A stretch of 44,705 nt of DNA, taken from positions 1-44,705 of the forward strand of contig JAAYCJ010000226.1 of NCBI GenBank assembly GCA_012729815.1. The letters run 5' to 3'. The translations under genes and the position numbers were made by a program. This DNA is from Phycisphaerae bacterium (GTDB lineage: Bacteria; Planctomycetota; Phycisphaerae; JAAYCJ01). This document shows, piece after piece, positions 1 to 7,250 of this stretch (its first letter is position 1; each line of letters starts with the position of its first letter). Below the pieces are notes generated by a model. That model was not told the origin of the DNA, made no database searches, and was given only the letters and a program-made list of their open reading frames with translations.

Positions 1-2
1 AC

Positions 3-122
3 GCACGCACCGGCCGGCGGCTGGGCGATGAGGCGTTCGTGACCCGGATCGAGCGACGGCTTGATCGGACCCTGAGGAAACTGAAACCCGGACCCAAACC
101 CCGTCAATCGAAGAGGAATTAA
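3..122 (+). pseudogene. C-terminal fragment of a REP-associated tyrosine transposase (partial at window edge)
   Basis: The frame beginning at base 3 reads ARTGRRLGDEAFVTRIERR, then a basic Lys/Pro tail, and stops at TAA 120-122. The RTGR-LG-E-AFV-R-E pattern followed by a basic tail is what I know from the C-terminus of Y1/REP-associated tyrosine transposases (RAYT, IS200-like HUH family). The rest lies outside the window, so I cannot tell whether the gene is intact. A second remnant with the same motif lies at 3640-3790, so copies bracket the RHS locus. Identification rests on this short motif only. Confidence 0.6.
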
Positions 123-232
123 GTATGATGTCCCTGGAACTCCTGGTGTCCCTGGAACTCCTGGTGTCCCTGGAACTCCGAATGTCCCTGGAACTCCGAA
201 AGAGGAATTAAGTATGGTGTCCCTGGAACTCC
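111..232 (+). repeat. 15-mer tandem repeat array after the transposase end
   Basis: Five exact copies of TGTCCCTGGAACTCC begin at 129, 147, 165, 183 and 218. The first four have an 18-bp period. The 17-mer AAGAGGAATTAAGTATG, which includes the transposase stop codon, occurs at 111-127 and again at 200-216, so the transposase 3' end plus one repeat unit has been duplicated. The last copy runs directly into RHS coding sequence at 240 and is in frame with it, with no stop between 129 and 240. Confidence 0.9.
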
Positions 233-239
233 GGCCGGG

Positions 240-1268
240 TTGGCGTTCGCGCGGACCTGGCAGGGGCCAGCCGCTTGGACCATCACGGTTCCGGCGTTCG
301 ACGGGAACGGGAACCTGGTTGAGCTGCTGGACGTTAGCGATGGCGATCCCAACGCCGTGGCGTCGGTCGCCAGCTACCAGTACGATCCGTACGGGAACCT
401 GCTGACCAGCGCCGGCGAGGCGGCGGAGGCGTTTCCGCTGCGGTTTTCGAGCAAGTACAGCGACGGTGAGACCGGGCTTGCGTACTTTGGGTATCGGTAC
501 TATGATTCGGGGATGGGGAGGTGGATGAATCGGGATCCGATTGGAGAAATAGGTGGAACCAATCTCTATGCGTACGTCGAGAACACACCGTTGGAGAAGA
601 TCGACTGGCTCGGAGCCCTGACGGATCTTGGTGTCTTCCGTGAACTATTCATGCACTGGTGGTTTCCGAATGGCAATGCGCTCTTTGCTCGAACAGGAGG
701 GGAATGGGGTGAATATATGATGAGTCAGCCGAATGTTAAAAATGTAGCCTATACGGAGCTTCTACTTAAAGCCCGCGAGAAATGGGCCTTGTCCAGGGAG
801 CATGCCTGTATTGATGGCGTCTTGGCAACACGCGAACGGACGGTAATCCTGGAGGAAATATCCGACTCATGGTACCCTTGGATTCGTTCATCCCTCAACG
901 GTGTGAGCTATTACATTCGTGGACGCTACAGAGTCGATGCGTGTCTGGGAGTCACCTTCTATTCGATGGTCCATGAGGTGAACGATGTGGGTGATTTTCA
1001 CCTCAGCAAATGGGACTTCATCCTCTTTCTCTCCATGTGGGTGGGGGAGGTCGCGGGCGAGTTTGGCAACGTCTCTGAATCGCTTCGGCAGTACCAGCCG
1101 TTCCCGATAAAGGTCTCTTGGGGAACAGAACCTATCTACTTTCCTGCTGACGAAGATGGCGGAATTTCGGGCGGATGCGGAGGGTGGCCCTTCGAACGAT
1201 GTATAAAGACTATGAGATGCACGGGTGCCTGTGGCACGCGGACATGGAAGCAGAATAGCTGCAGATGA
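240..1268 (+). CDS. 5'-truncated RHS-repeat core protein with a unique C-terminal tip
   Basis: The open frame starts with a TTG at 240 inside RHS sequence and continues upstream without a stop to 129, so there is no convincing native start. Residues 1-100 are the RHS-associated core, with motifs such as YQYDPYGNLLT, LRFSSKY, GLAYFGYRYYDSGMGRW and NRDPIGE. About 230 residues follow that I do not recognise, Trp-rich with scattered Cys, at visibly lower GC. Core plus variable tip is the architecture of RHS polymorphic toxins; the tip could be a toxin domain, but no catalytic motif is evident. A small membrane protein follows 54 bases downstream. Several thousand bases of N-terminal RHS sequence are missing, so this is probably a displaced tip module or decaying gene rather than a secreted protein. 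Confidence 0.7.
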   Translation: MAFARTWQGPAAWTITVPAFDGNGNLVELLDVSDGDPNAVASVASYQYDPYGNLLTSAGEAAEAFPLRFSSKYSDGETGLAYFGYRYYDSGMGRWMNRDPIGEIGGTNLYAYVENTPLEKIDWLGALTDLGVFRELFMHWWFPNGNALFARTGGEWGEYMMSQPNVKNVAYTELLLKAREKWALSREHACIDGVLATRERTVILEEISDSWYPWIRSSLNGVSYYIRGRYRVDACLGVTFYSMVHEVNDVGDFHLSKWDFILFLSMWVGEVAGEFGNVSESLRQYQPFPIKVSWGTEPIYFPADEDGGISGGCGGWPFERCIKTMRCTGACGTRTWKQNSCR

Positions 1269-1322
1269 TTTGGCGTTGTGGTAAGTAACGGATTCCGACG
1301 GCAATAAAGCGGAGATCGACCA

Positions 1323-1745
1323 ATGGCCGTGAGGTTATTTCTGAAGGTGATGACAATCGCGGCGGTATGCGCCTTTTTTCTGCCTTTCACCGAGGTCTTC
1401 GTACCGGTGCCAGTATCCGTGAAGCACTTTCTGAAAGTGGAGGTGCTCTTCTTGGCGATCATGGGGCTCTCAGCCGCGTGGGGTATTGTGACTCTGATGG
1501 TCCTCAAAGGCGGACAACTCAGCGAATTCAGGCAAGGAATTGTGGTCCTGGCAGTGCTCCTGCTTGTGGGGCCGTCTGCTGGAAGAACGCTCCCGCCTTA
1601 TCTACACATCTCGCAGACCCTGTCTGCGGTGTTATACTATGGACTGCTGTTGCTTGTTGTTGTGGCTGTGGCTGTGAACTACCGGCAGCGCCACAAGCAG
1701 GCTGTCGTTTCAGCGGTCACAAGAGATGATGAGAAATGCCAGTGA
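1323..1745 (+). CDS. Small multi-pass membrane protein (candidate immunity protein)
   Basis: 140 residues from ATG 1323. There are about four hydrophobic segments, near residues 7-27, 40-62, 72-90 and 100-120, with a short basic C-terminal tail. I do not recognise the family. It follows the first RHS tip in the same orientation, and a similarly sized multi-pass protein follows the second RHS tip. In RHS and CDI loci the gene directly after the toxin tip is usually its immunity protein, and membrane immunity proteins are known, so an immunity role is a reasonable inference from position only. GC is lower than in the housekeeping genes, as in the tip before it. Confidence 0.55.
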   Translation: MAVRLFLKVMTIAAVCAFFLPFTEVFVPVPVSVKHFLKVEVLFLAIMGLSAAWGIVTLMVLKGGQLSEFRQGIVVLAVLLLVGPSAGRTLPPYLHISQTLSAVLYYGLLLLVVVAVAVNYRQRHKQAVVSAVTRDDEKCQ

Positions 1746-1748
1746 CAG

Positions 1749-3044
1749 TTGTTGAGCCGCGAAGTAATTCGGCCGATATCATGTCTGAGTATCTTGTCAT
1801 CTTGCTCCATCCACGCGATGGCGTGGGCCGATCCGAACGATGCGGTGGCGTTCGACCGGGCGACCGATCCGAACAACCCGCAGACCGGTGACGCGTACGG
1901 CGACTATTTCTACCGGCAGTTCCTGGCTGACAACTCGGCCAACGCCTTCTTCGATAGCATCGAGACGCTGGTCAACGGCCAGCCGGCGGGCGGGCAGGAT
2001 GCCTACCTGGCTGCTACGCCCGAGGAGTTCACCTACGATGAGGATGGGAATTTGATCGAAGACGGGCGGTGGAGCTACCGCTACGACGGTGAGAATCGGC
2101 TGGTGGCGATGGAGGCGAGCGATCCGAACACGGCGGTCGGGCCGGCGCTGCGGCTGGCGTTCAGCTACGACTACCAGGGTCGGCGGACGGCCAAGGTGGT
2201 CTACGGGTGGAGCGGCAGCGCCTGGACACTGGCGGCGACGACGCGGTTTGCCTGGGACGGCTGGCTGATGGCGGCTGAGCTGGGACCGGATAACTCGCCG
2301 ACCCGGACGTATGCCTGGGGGCTGGACCTCTCGGGCAGCCGCGAGGGTGCGGGCGGCATCGGCGGCTTGGCGTTTGCGCGGACCTGGCAAGGTCCGACGG
2401 CTTGGACGGTCGCCGTTCCGGCGTTCGACGGGAACGGGAATCTGGTCGAACTGCTGGATGTCACCGATGGCGATCCCAACGCCGTGGCGTCGGTCGCGGG
2501 CTACCAGTACGATCCGTACGGGAACCTGCTGACCAGCGCCGGCGAGGCGGCGGAGGCGTTTCCGCTGCGGTTTTCGAGCAAGTACACCGACGCCGAGACC
2601 GGCCTTGCGTACTTTGGGTATCGGTACTATAATTCGGGGATGGGAAGGTGGATCAATCGGGATCCGATTGAGGAGGAAGGAGGTATCAATATCTACTGCT
2701 TTGTGGCAAATAGCCCCCCCAATCTTTGTGATCCAGATGGCAGAGTAGCTCCTCTTGTCATTTTGGGTATCAAGGTGTTTTTCACCGGAAGTGCGGTAAA
2801 CAATGGCATTCTAGCTATGTGCTATGGGTACTATTGCACTAGGTGTCTCTTAGACATGCAGAATATTGCCGATGGCGCAGCCCGTGCTTGGCCAGACGAC
2901 CCCCCAAGGGTTCAGCGGTGGGTGTGGGATGCGATGGGTAATTGTGTTCCTTTGTGCTCGGCTGCTGGGAAAAGGACGATCCAAGCCGCGTTTTGGGTTG
3001 GCGGAAGGCTGGTAATTCTCCGAGGAATCATACGAACGCAATGA
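1749..3044 (+). CDS. Second 5'-truncated RHS-repeat core protein with a different tip
   Basis: 431 codons from a TTG at 1749, immediately after the previous gene. The first 20 or so residues look non-native; recognisable RHS sequence begins at about 1818 (AWADPNDAVAFDRATDP). YD-repeats follow, such as FTYDEDGNLIEDGRW and RYDGENRLVAME, then the same core as the first copy, ending NRDPIEEEGG. Bases 2367-2673 align without gaps to 240-546. The tip after about residue 315 is about 115 residues, Cys-rich, with a hydrophobic stretch near its start, and is unrelated to the first tip. The stop overlaps the next gene's start as ATGA (3041-3044), suggesting translational coupling of tip and partner. 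The N-terminal RHS shell is absent. Confidence 0.7.
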   Translation: MLSREVIRPISCLSILSSCSIHAMAWADPNDAVAFDRATDPNNPQTGDAYGDYFYRQFLADNSANAFFDSIETLVNGQPAGGQDAYLAATPEEFTYDEDGNLIEDGRWSYRYDGENRLVAMEASDPNTAVGPALRLAFSYDYQGRRTAKVVYGWSGSAWTLAATTRFAWDGWLMAAELGPDNSPTRTYAWGLDLSGSREGAGGIGGLAFARTWQGPTAWTVAVPAFDGNGNLVELLDVTDGDPNAVASVAGYQYDPYGNLLTSAGEAAEAFPLRFSSKYTDAETGLAYFGYRYYNSGMGRWINRDPIEEEGGINIYCFVANSPPNLCDPDGRVAPLVILGIKVFFTGSAVNNGILAMCYGYYCTRCLLDMQNIADGAARAWPDDPPRVQRWVWDAMGNCVPLCSAAGKRTIQAAFWVGGRLVILRGIIRTQ

Positions 3045-3496
3045 GGAACGAGCGCACACGTAGGACCTGTGTTGCAGTATCAGTCTTCGTTCTGGTTGGC
3101 GTCATAGTCTTGGTCTGGCCAGATCTGTTCCGCTATGGTGATGACAAGGAAGGCCGTCCCTCCGTTGCCTTCTACCTAGTGGTCCCTGTGTTTGGGGCGG
3201 GAGCAGTGTTCTTGGCAACCGCTCTCCTCGACTTATGCAGAATAGAAAGGTGGAGACTTCTCATTGCCGTGACTATTGCACTTGGAACACTGGAGGGACT
3301 TTTTCTTTTTCTGTTTCCTCGATACTTCATGGCGGGCGTTGTAGAAGGTGGGCTGAGGACGATCCTCGTAGTAGGGGCCATCGGCTATGGCCTCCTTTCG
3401 GTCGTACTACTTCTCGGCTTATCAATCTTCAGTTGCATACGAAGTTCTCGAAGCAGCGGATTACAGACAGCAAACAGAAATGGTGAAAAGGAATAG
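3041..3496 (+). CDS. Small four-TM membrane protein coupled to the RHS tip (candidate immunity protein)
   Basis: I place the start at ATG 3041, which overlaps the RHS stop by ATGA; a longer open frame runs upstream but only through RHS coding sequence. The 151 residues carry a basic N-terminus, hydrophobic segments near 12-30, 45-68, 74-95 and 110-135, and a charged C-terminal tail. The family is not recognised. Tight coupling to the preceding tip and the parallel with the 1323-1745 protein make a tip-specific membrane immunity protein the best guess, unsupported by any motif. Confidence 0.6.
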   Translation: MRNERTRRTCVAVSVFVLVGVIVLVWPDLFRYGDDKEGRPSVAFYLVVPVFGAGAVFLATALLDLCRIERWRLLIAVTIALGTLEGLFLFLFPRYFMAGVVEGGLRTILVVGAIGYGLLSVVLLLGLSIFSCIRSSRSSGLQTANRNGEKE

Positions 3497-3639
3497 CCCC
3501 TGGCAGTCCGCAGAGTTCCGAAGGGAATTTCGGGGATACCATATAATGGCACTAATAGGCCTTTTTCCTGACCTTCGATCGCGGGACTTTGAGGAACGCG
3601 TCGCGTTTGGTTTTGGTGTCTGATCGGGCGGGGGCGATG

Positions 3640-3790
3640 CGGTTTGGGTGGCGGGGATTCTTGGCGGTGGCTGTCGATGACGCAATCCGCAGGCTTCTGC
3701 CTCGCCACGAACGGACCGGCCGGCCGGTGGGCGACGGGGCGTTCGTGACCCGTATCGAGCGGTGCCTTCATTGGACCGTAAGGAAGAAAG
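3640..3790 (+). pseudogene. Transposase C-terminal remnant (REP-associated tyrosine transposase)
   Basis: One frame reads WRGFLAVAVDDAIRR, then RTGRPVGDGAFVTRIERCL, matching the C-terminal signature also seen at 3-122 (RTGRRLGDEAFVTRIERRL). There is no catalytic HUH domain and no start; the basic tail is replaced by unrelated sequence. It is a decayed fragment of the same transposase family, 3' of the second RHS module. Confidence 0.55.
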
Positions 3791-3794
3791 AGAT

Positions 3795-3816
3795 GGTGGA
3801 TGTGGGAACATCCACC
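3795..3816 (+). repeat. REP-like hairpin, 9-bp perfect stem
   Basis: GGTGGATGT (3795-3803), loop GGGA, ACATCCACC (3808-3816). It lies directly after the transposase remnant, where REP palindromes mobilised by RAYT enzymes would be expected. The GNRA-type loop would make a stable RNA hairpin. No T-tract follows, so a classical terminator is unlikely. Confidence 0.6.
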
Positions 3817-3871
3817 CTACGCGATTCTGCGGGGATGACAGAAGGGGGGCTGGGATGGGTATCGGGCGGTG

Positions 3872-3892
3872 GGGCAACCACACGGGTTGCCC
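3872..3892 (+). repeat. Second REP-like hairpin, 8-bp perfect stem
   Basis: GGGCAACC (3872-3879), loop ACACG, GGTTGCCC (3885-3892). It lies 55 bases after the first hairpin in a gene-free stretch (3497-4099) that otherwise holds only the transposase remnant and the promoter-like site upstream of the transporter. Possibly part of a BIME-like cluster. Confidence 0.5.
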
Positions 3893-3962
3893 GTACGGAT
3901 TGGGGACGGCGTTTTTGCGGCCGCAGCCACGTGAGCTTACGTCCGAGGGGTGCGATTTTCGC

Positions 3963-3992
3963 TTGACTCCCGATCGGCTTGGGCAATATATG
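3963..3992 (+). promoter_or_regulatory. Possible sigma70-type promoter of the transporter
   Basis: TTGACT (3963-3968), an 18-bp spacer, then TATATG (3987-3992), about 110 bases before the transporter start. The match is moderate and the spacer long. Confidence 0.35.
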
Positions 3993-4099
3993 ATGGGCAG
4001 GGTTTGAGAGGGCGTGCGGCAGGTTATCCTATCGAGTTATCGAGTGGGCCGGATTTTGGCGTTCGCGGCAAGCATCCGGCGATGAAGGAGTGACGCGAC

Positions 4100-5709
4100 G
4101 TGGAGGAACCCAGAGCAGGCCAACGGGAGTCGTGGGGGACGAAACTCGGGATCATCATGGCGGTGGCTGGCAGCGCGGTGGGGTTGGGGAATTTTCTGCG
4201 GTTTCCGGGCGAGGCGGCGGCCAACGGGGGCGGGGCGTTCATGATCCCGTACTTCGTCTGCATCATCCTGTTGGGGATACCGCTGATGTGGGTGGAGTGG
4301 GCGATCGGGCGTTAGGGGGCGGTTTCGGGCATGGGACGGCGCCGGGGATTTTTCACACGATGTGGCGGAAGAACCGCTTTATCAAGTATTTCGGGGTGAT
4401 TGGGATTCTGGGGCCGATTCTCATTTATACGTATTACGTGTACATCGTATCGTGGCTGCTGGGTTTCGCGTTTTTTTCGGTCTCGGGGAGCGTGATGACG
4501 GCGGCGGAGTCGCAGGATAGCATCACGGCATTTCTGAACGGTTACCGTGGCATTTTGAGGAACGAGTGGTTCAGCGGGATCGGCTGGGCGTACCTGTTTC
4601 TGGTGGTCACGCTGGGACTGAACACGTGGATTCTCCTTCGTGGGATTCGGGGCGGCATCGAGCTGCTCTGCAAGATCGCGATGCCGGTCTTGCTGGTGCT
4701 TGGGGTGGTGTTGGTGGTGCGGGTATTGACGCTGGGCGCGCCGGACCCCGCTCAGCCGGCGTGGAACGTCGGGGGCGGCATGGGTTTTCTGTGGAATCCG
4801 GATTTCAGCGTGCTGGGGCGTTCGCAGGTCTGGCTGGCGGCGGCGGGACAGGTGTTCTTTTCACTATCGGTGGGGTTCGGGGTGATTCTGACGTATTCGA
4901 GCTATTTGAAGCGGGGCGATGACGTGGCCCTTTCGGGGCTGACCGCGGTGTCCACGAATACGTTCGCCGAGGTGATTCTGGGCGGCAGCATCGTGATTCC
5001 GGCTGCGTTCGCCTTTTTCGGTCCGATGGCGACGCAGCAGATCGCCCAGAGCGGGTTCGATCTGGCGGTGGTGACCATGCCGATGATTTTCGCGAAGATG
5101 CACTTCGGGCAGTTGTTCGCGGTTTTGTGGTTTACGCTGCTGTTCCTGGCCGGCATCACCTCATCGGTGTCGGTGGCCCAGCCGGCGGTTACGTTCCTGG
5201 AGGATGAACTGGACGTTGGGAAGGGCACGGCGGTGGCGATCTTCGCCACGGGGACCTTTATCCTGATTCAGTTGCCGGTGTTCCTGCTGAGCCACGGGGT
5301 TTTGGACGACATGGACTTTTTGGCGGCCAACTTCTTCGTGGTGGTCTTCGCCCTGATCGAGGTGGTGCTGTTCGCGTGGGTTTTCGGGATGAACCGGGCG
5401 TGGGAGGAGATTCATCACGGGGCGCAGCTGCGCATCCCTCGCGTTTACAAGTACATCATCAAGTTTGTGACGCCGAGTATTCTGATTGTGATCCTCGGCT
5501 GGTGGTTCTATGAGCGATGGCTTGACGTTCTGCTGCTGCGGAAGACACTGGAGGGGGGCGAGATCAGTCCGACGGACCGGCCGATCATTCTGGCTTCACG
5601 TTTGTTGATTTTGCTGATGATCTGGGGAATGATCGTGATGGTGAAGCTGGCCTGGCGACGGCGTCAGGCCGCTCCGGCGGTTTCGCAGGCGGGAGAGACA
5701 CCGACGTAA
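4100..5709 (+). pseudogene. Na+-dependent NSS/SNF family symporter, interrupted by a 1-base frameshift near 4313
   Basis: Start GTG 4100 with AAGGAG at 4085-4090. The first frame gives the family's N-terminus: TM1 [19 protein letters not shown], then [13 protein letters not shown], and a stop at TAG 4313. The next frame continues at once with GGGFGHGTAPGIF and runs to 5709 with the expected hydrophobic segments. NSS proteins normally read R-Y-G-x-x-x-G-H-G here, so one base lost from the Tyr codon restores the family pattern. NSS transporters import amino acids or related amines with Na+; the substrate cannot be read from sequence. The MetS-like small gene downstream suggests a methionine/alanine-type two-component carrier. 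Either the gene is freshly inactivated or the assembly has an error here; the rest shows no other damage, which favours error or recent mutation. Confidence 0.85.
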
Positions 5710-5765
5710 AGCGTTGGCTGGGCTGGGTTTCGCGATCGGCCCGGCTATAAGGAGGATGTGGCGCG

Positions 5766-5879
5766 ATGAGTCTCGGCGGTTTGCTGTTCTGTATGGTCTC
5801 CTGGGCCGTCATTCTGTTATTGATGGTATTTTGTTTTTATCGGGTTTTTCAGGGGGATGATCGCGCCGGGAGTGTCTGA
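5766..5879 (+). CDS. MetS-like small subunit of the NSS transporter (37 aa)
   Basis: ATG 5766, preceded by AAGGAGG (5749-5755) at ideal spacing; stop 5877-5879. The product is one TM helix (about residues 4-28) followed by FQGDDRAGSV. A one-helix peptide of 30-60 residues encoded directly after an NSS carrier matches the MetS type small subunit described for the Corynebacterium MetPS methionine/alanine importer. Gene position, size and the very strong ribosome binding site support a real gene. Sequence similarity to MetS itself could not be checked. Confidence 0.7.
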   Translation: MSLGGLLFCMVSWAVILLLMVFCFYRVFQGDDRAGSV

Positions 5880-5943
5880 TTGGCCGGTCGTGGCAGCGGC
5901 GTGTGGCGGATGTACAGCGACAGTGGCGGCTGTGTGTTTTTCA

Positions 5944-5971
5944 TTGACTTTGGTTAATGAAAAGCTATTCT
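5944..5971 (+). promoter_or_regulatory. Probable promoter of ino1
   Basis: TTGACT (5944-5949), 16-bp spacer, TATTCT (5966-5971), in an AT-richer patch. The leader to the ino1 start is about 120 bases and includes a small hairpin GTTCCA / TGGAAC at 6046-6062. Confidence 0.55.
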
Positions 5972-6098
5972 TGGGTCTGTTTTCGGAAGGCGCATAGGGT
6001 CTTGGATTGATCTGGAGGTTTGGAGGCGCGCCTTTCGTAGACGGCGTTCCAAAGGGTGGAACTTGTTGGAGTGATTCTAGCATCGGGAGATTTCGCTC

Positions 6099-7250
6099 AT
6101 GGGAAAGATACGCTTGGCTATTGTGGGAGTGGGCAACTGTTCGTCATCGCTGATTCAGGGCACGTTTTACTACCGTAACGGTCGCGACCTTTCGAACGCG
6201 GGGCTGCTGCATCCTCGGATCGGGCCTTATGCGATGGAGGATATCGAGGTGGTTGCGGCGTTCGACGTGGACTCCCGCAAGGTGGGCAAGGACGTTTCGG
6301 AGGCGATCTTCGCCCTGCCGAACTGCACGAAGGTTTTCTGCAGTGACGTCCCGAAACTCGGAGTGACGGTGCAGATGGGTCACGTTCTGGACGGGGTTCC
6401 GGCCCACATGGCTGAGTATCCGGAGACTCGTGCGTTCCGGGTGGCCGAGGGCAAGGGCGTGGACGTGGTGAAGGTGCTCAAGGAGGCGCGGGCGGACGTT
6501 CTGGTGAGCTATCTGCCGGTGGGATCGGAGGAGGCGACGCGGTTTTATGCCGAAGCGGCTTTGGAGGCTGGTTGCGGGATGGTGAACTGCGTGCCGGTGT
6601 TCATCGCGTCGGACCTGAAGTGGGGTAAGCGCTTTAAGGATCGCGGGTTACCGATCGTGGGCGACGATATCAAGAGTCAGTTCGGGGCGACGATCACGCA
6701 TCGGGTGCTGACCAAGCTGTTTGAGGACCGCGGGGTGAAGCTGGAGCGGACGTACCAGCTTAACACGGCTGGCAACACGGACTTTTTGAACATGCTGAAT
6801 CGCGACCGGCTCAAGAGCAAGCGGATTTCGAAGACCGAAGCGGTCCAATCGCAGCTTACCGAGCCCTTGGACCCGCAGAACATCCACATCGGGCCGAGCG
6901 ACTTTATTCACTGGCAGGACGACAATAAGGTGTGCTTCATCCGGATGGAAGGGCGGCAGTTCGGGGATGTGCCGTTCAACCTGGAGCTGCGGCTGAGCGT
7001 GGAGGATTCGCCGAACAGCGCGGGTGTGGCGGTGGACGCGATCCGCTGCTGCAAGCTGGCGATGGACCGTGGGATCGGCGGTCCGCTGACGGCGATCAGC
7101 GCGTTCACGATGAAGCATCCGCCGCAGCAGTATGCGGACTGGCAGGCGCGGGAGCTGCTGGAGGGTTTCCTGTGCGAGAAGTGCGTTGCGGAGGTTCCGA
7201 GCCGGGTGGAGACGCTCAAGCCGTCGCCGGCTGCGTCGGCGAAGGTCTAG
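6099..7250 (+). CDS. ino1: Inositol-3-phosphate synthase (myo-inositol-1-phosphate synthase)
   Basis: Converts glucose 6-phosphate to 1D-myo-inositol 3-phosphate with NAD+ as a recycled cofactor, the committed step to inositol lipids and other inositol compounds. The 383 residues match the shorter prokaryotic (actinobacterial/archaeal-like) form. The N-terminus has the Rossmann NAD loop IVGVGNCSSSLIQG (residues 7-20). The central catalytic region includes VNCVPVFIASD, GDDIKSQFGAT and the NTAGNTDF motif, all typical of the family. Start ATG 6099 fits the NAD loop; only a weak purine run (GGGAGA) precedes it. The gene is monocistronic with its own promoter, and its 3' end overlaps the convergent radical-SAM gene by 35 bases. 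Confidence 0.93.
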   Translation: MGKIRLAIVGVGNCSSSLIQGTFYYRNGRDLSNAGLLHPRIGPYAMEDIEVVAAFDVDSRKVGKDVSEAIFALPNCTKVFCSDVPKLGVTVQMGHVLDGVPAHMAEYPETRAFRVAEGKGVDVVKVLKEARADVLVSYLPVGSEEATRFYAEAALEAGCGMVNCVPVFIASDLKWGKRFKDRGLPIVGDDIKSQFGATITHRVLTKLFEDRGVKLERTYQLNTAGNTDFLNMLNRDRLKSKRISKTEAVQSQLTEPLDPQNIHIGPSDFIHWQDDNKVCFIRMEGRQFGDVPFNLELRLSVEDSPNSAGVAVDAIRCCKLAMDRGIGGPLTAISAFTMKHPPQQYADWQARELLEGFLCEKCVAEVPSRVETLKPSPAASAKV

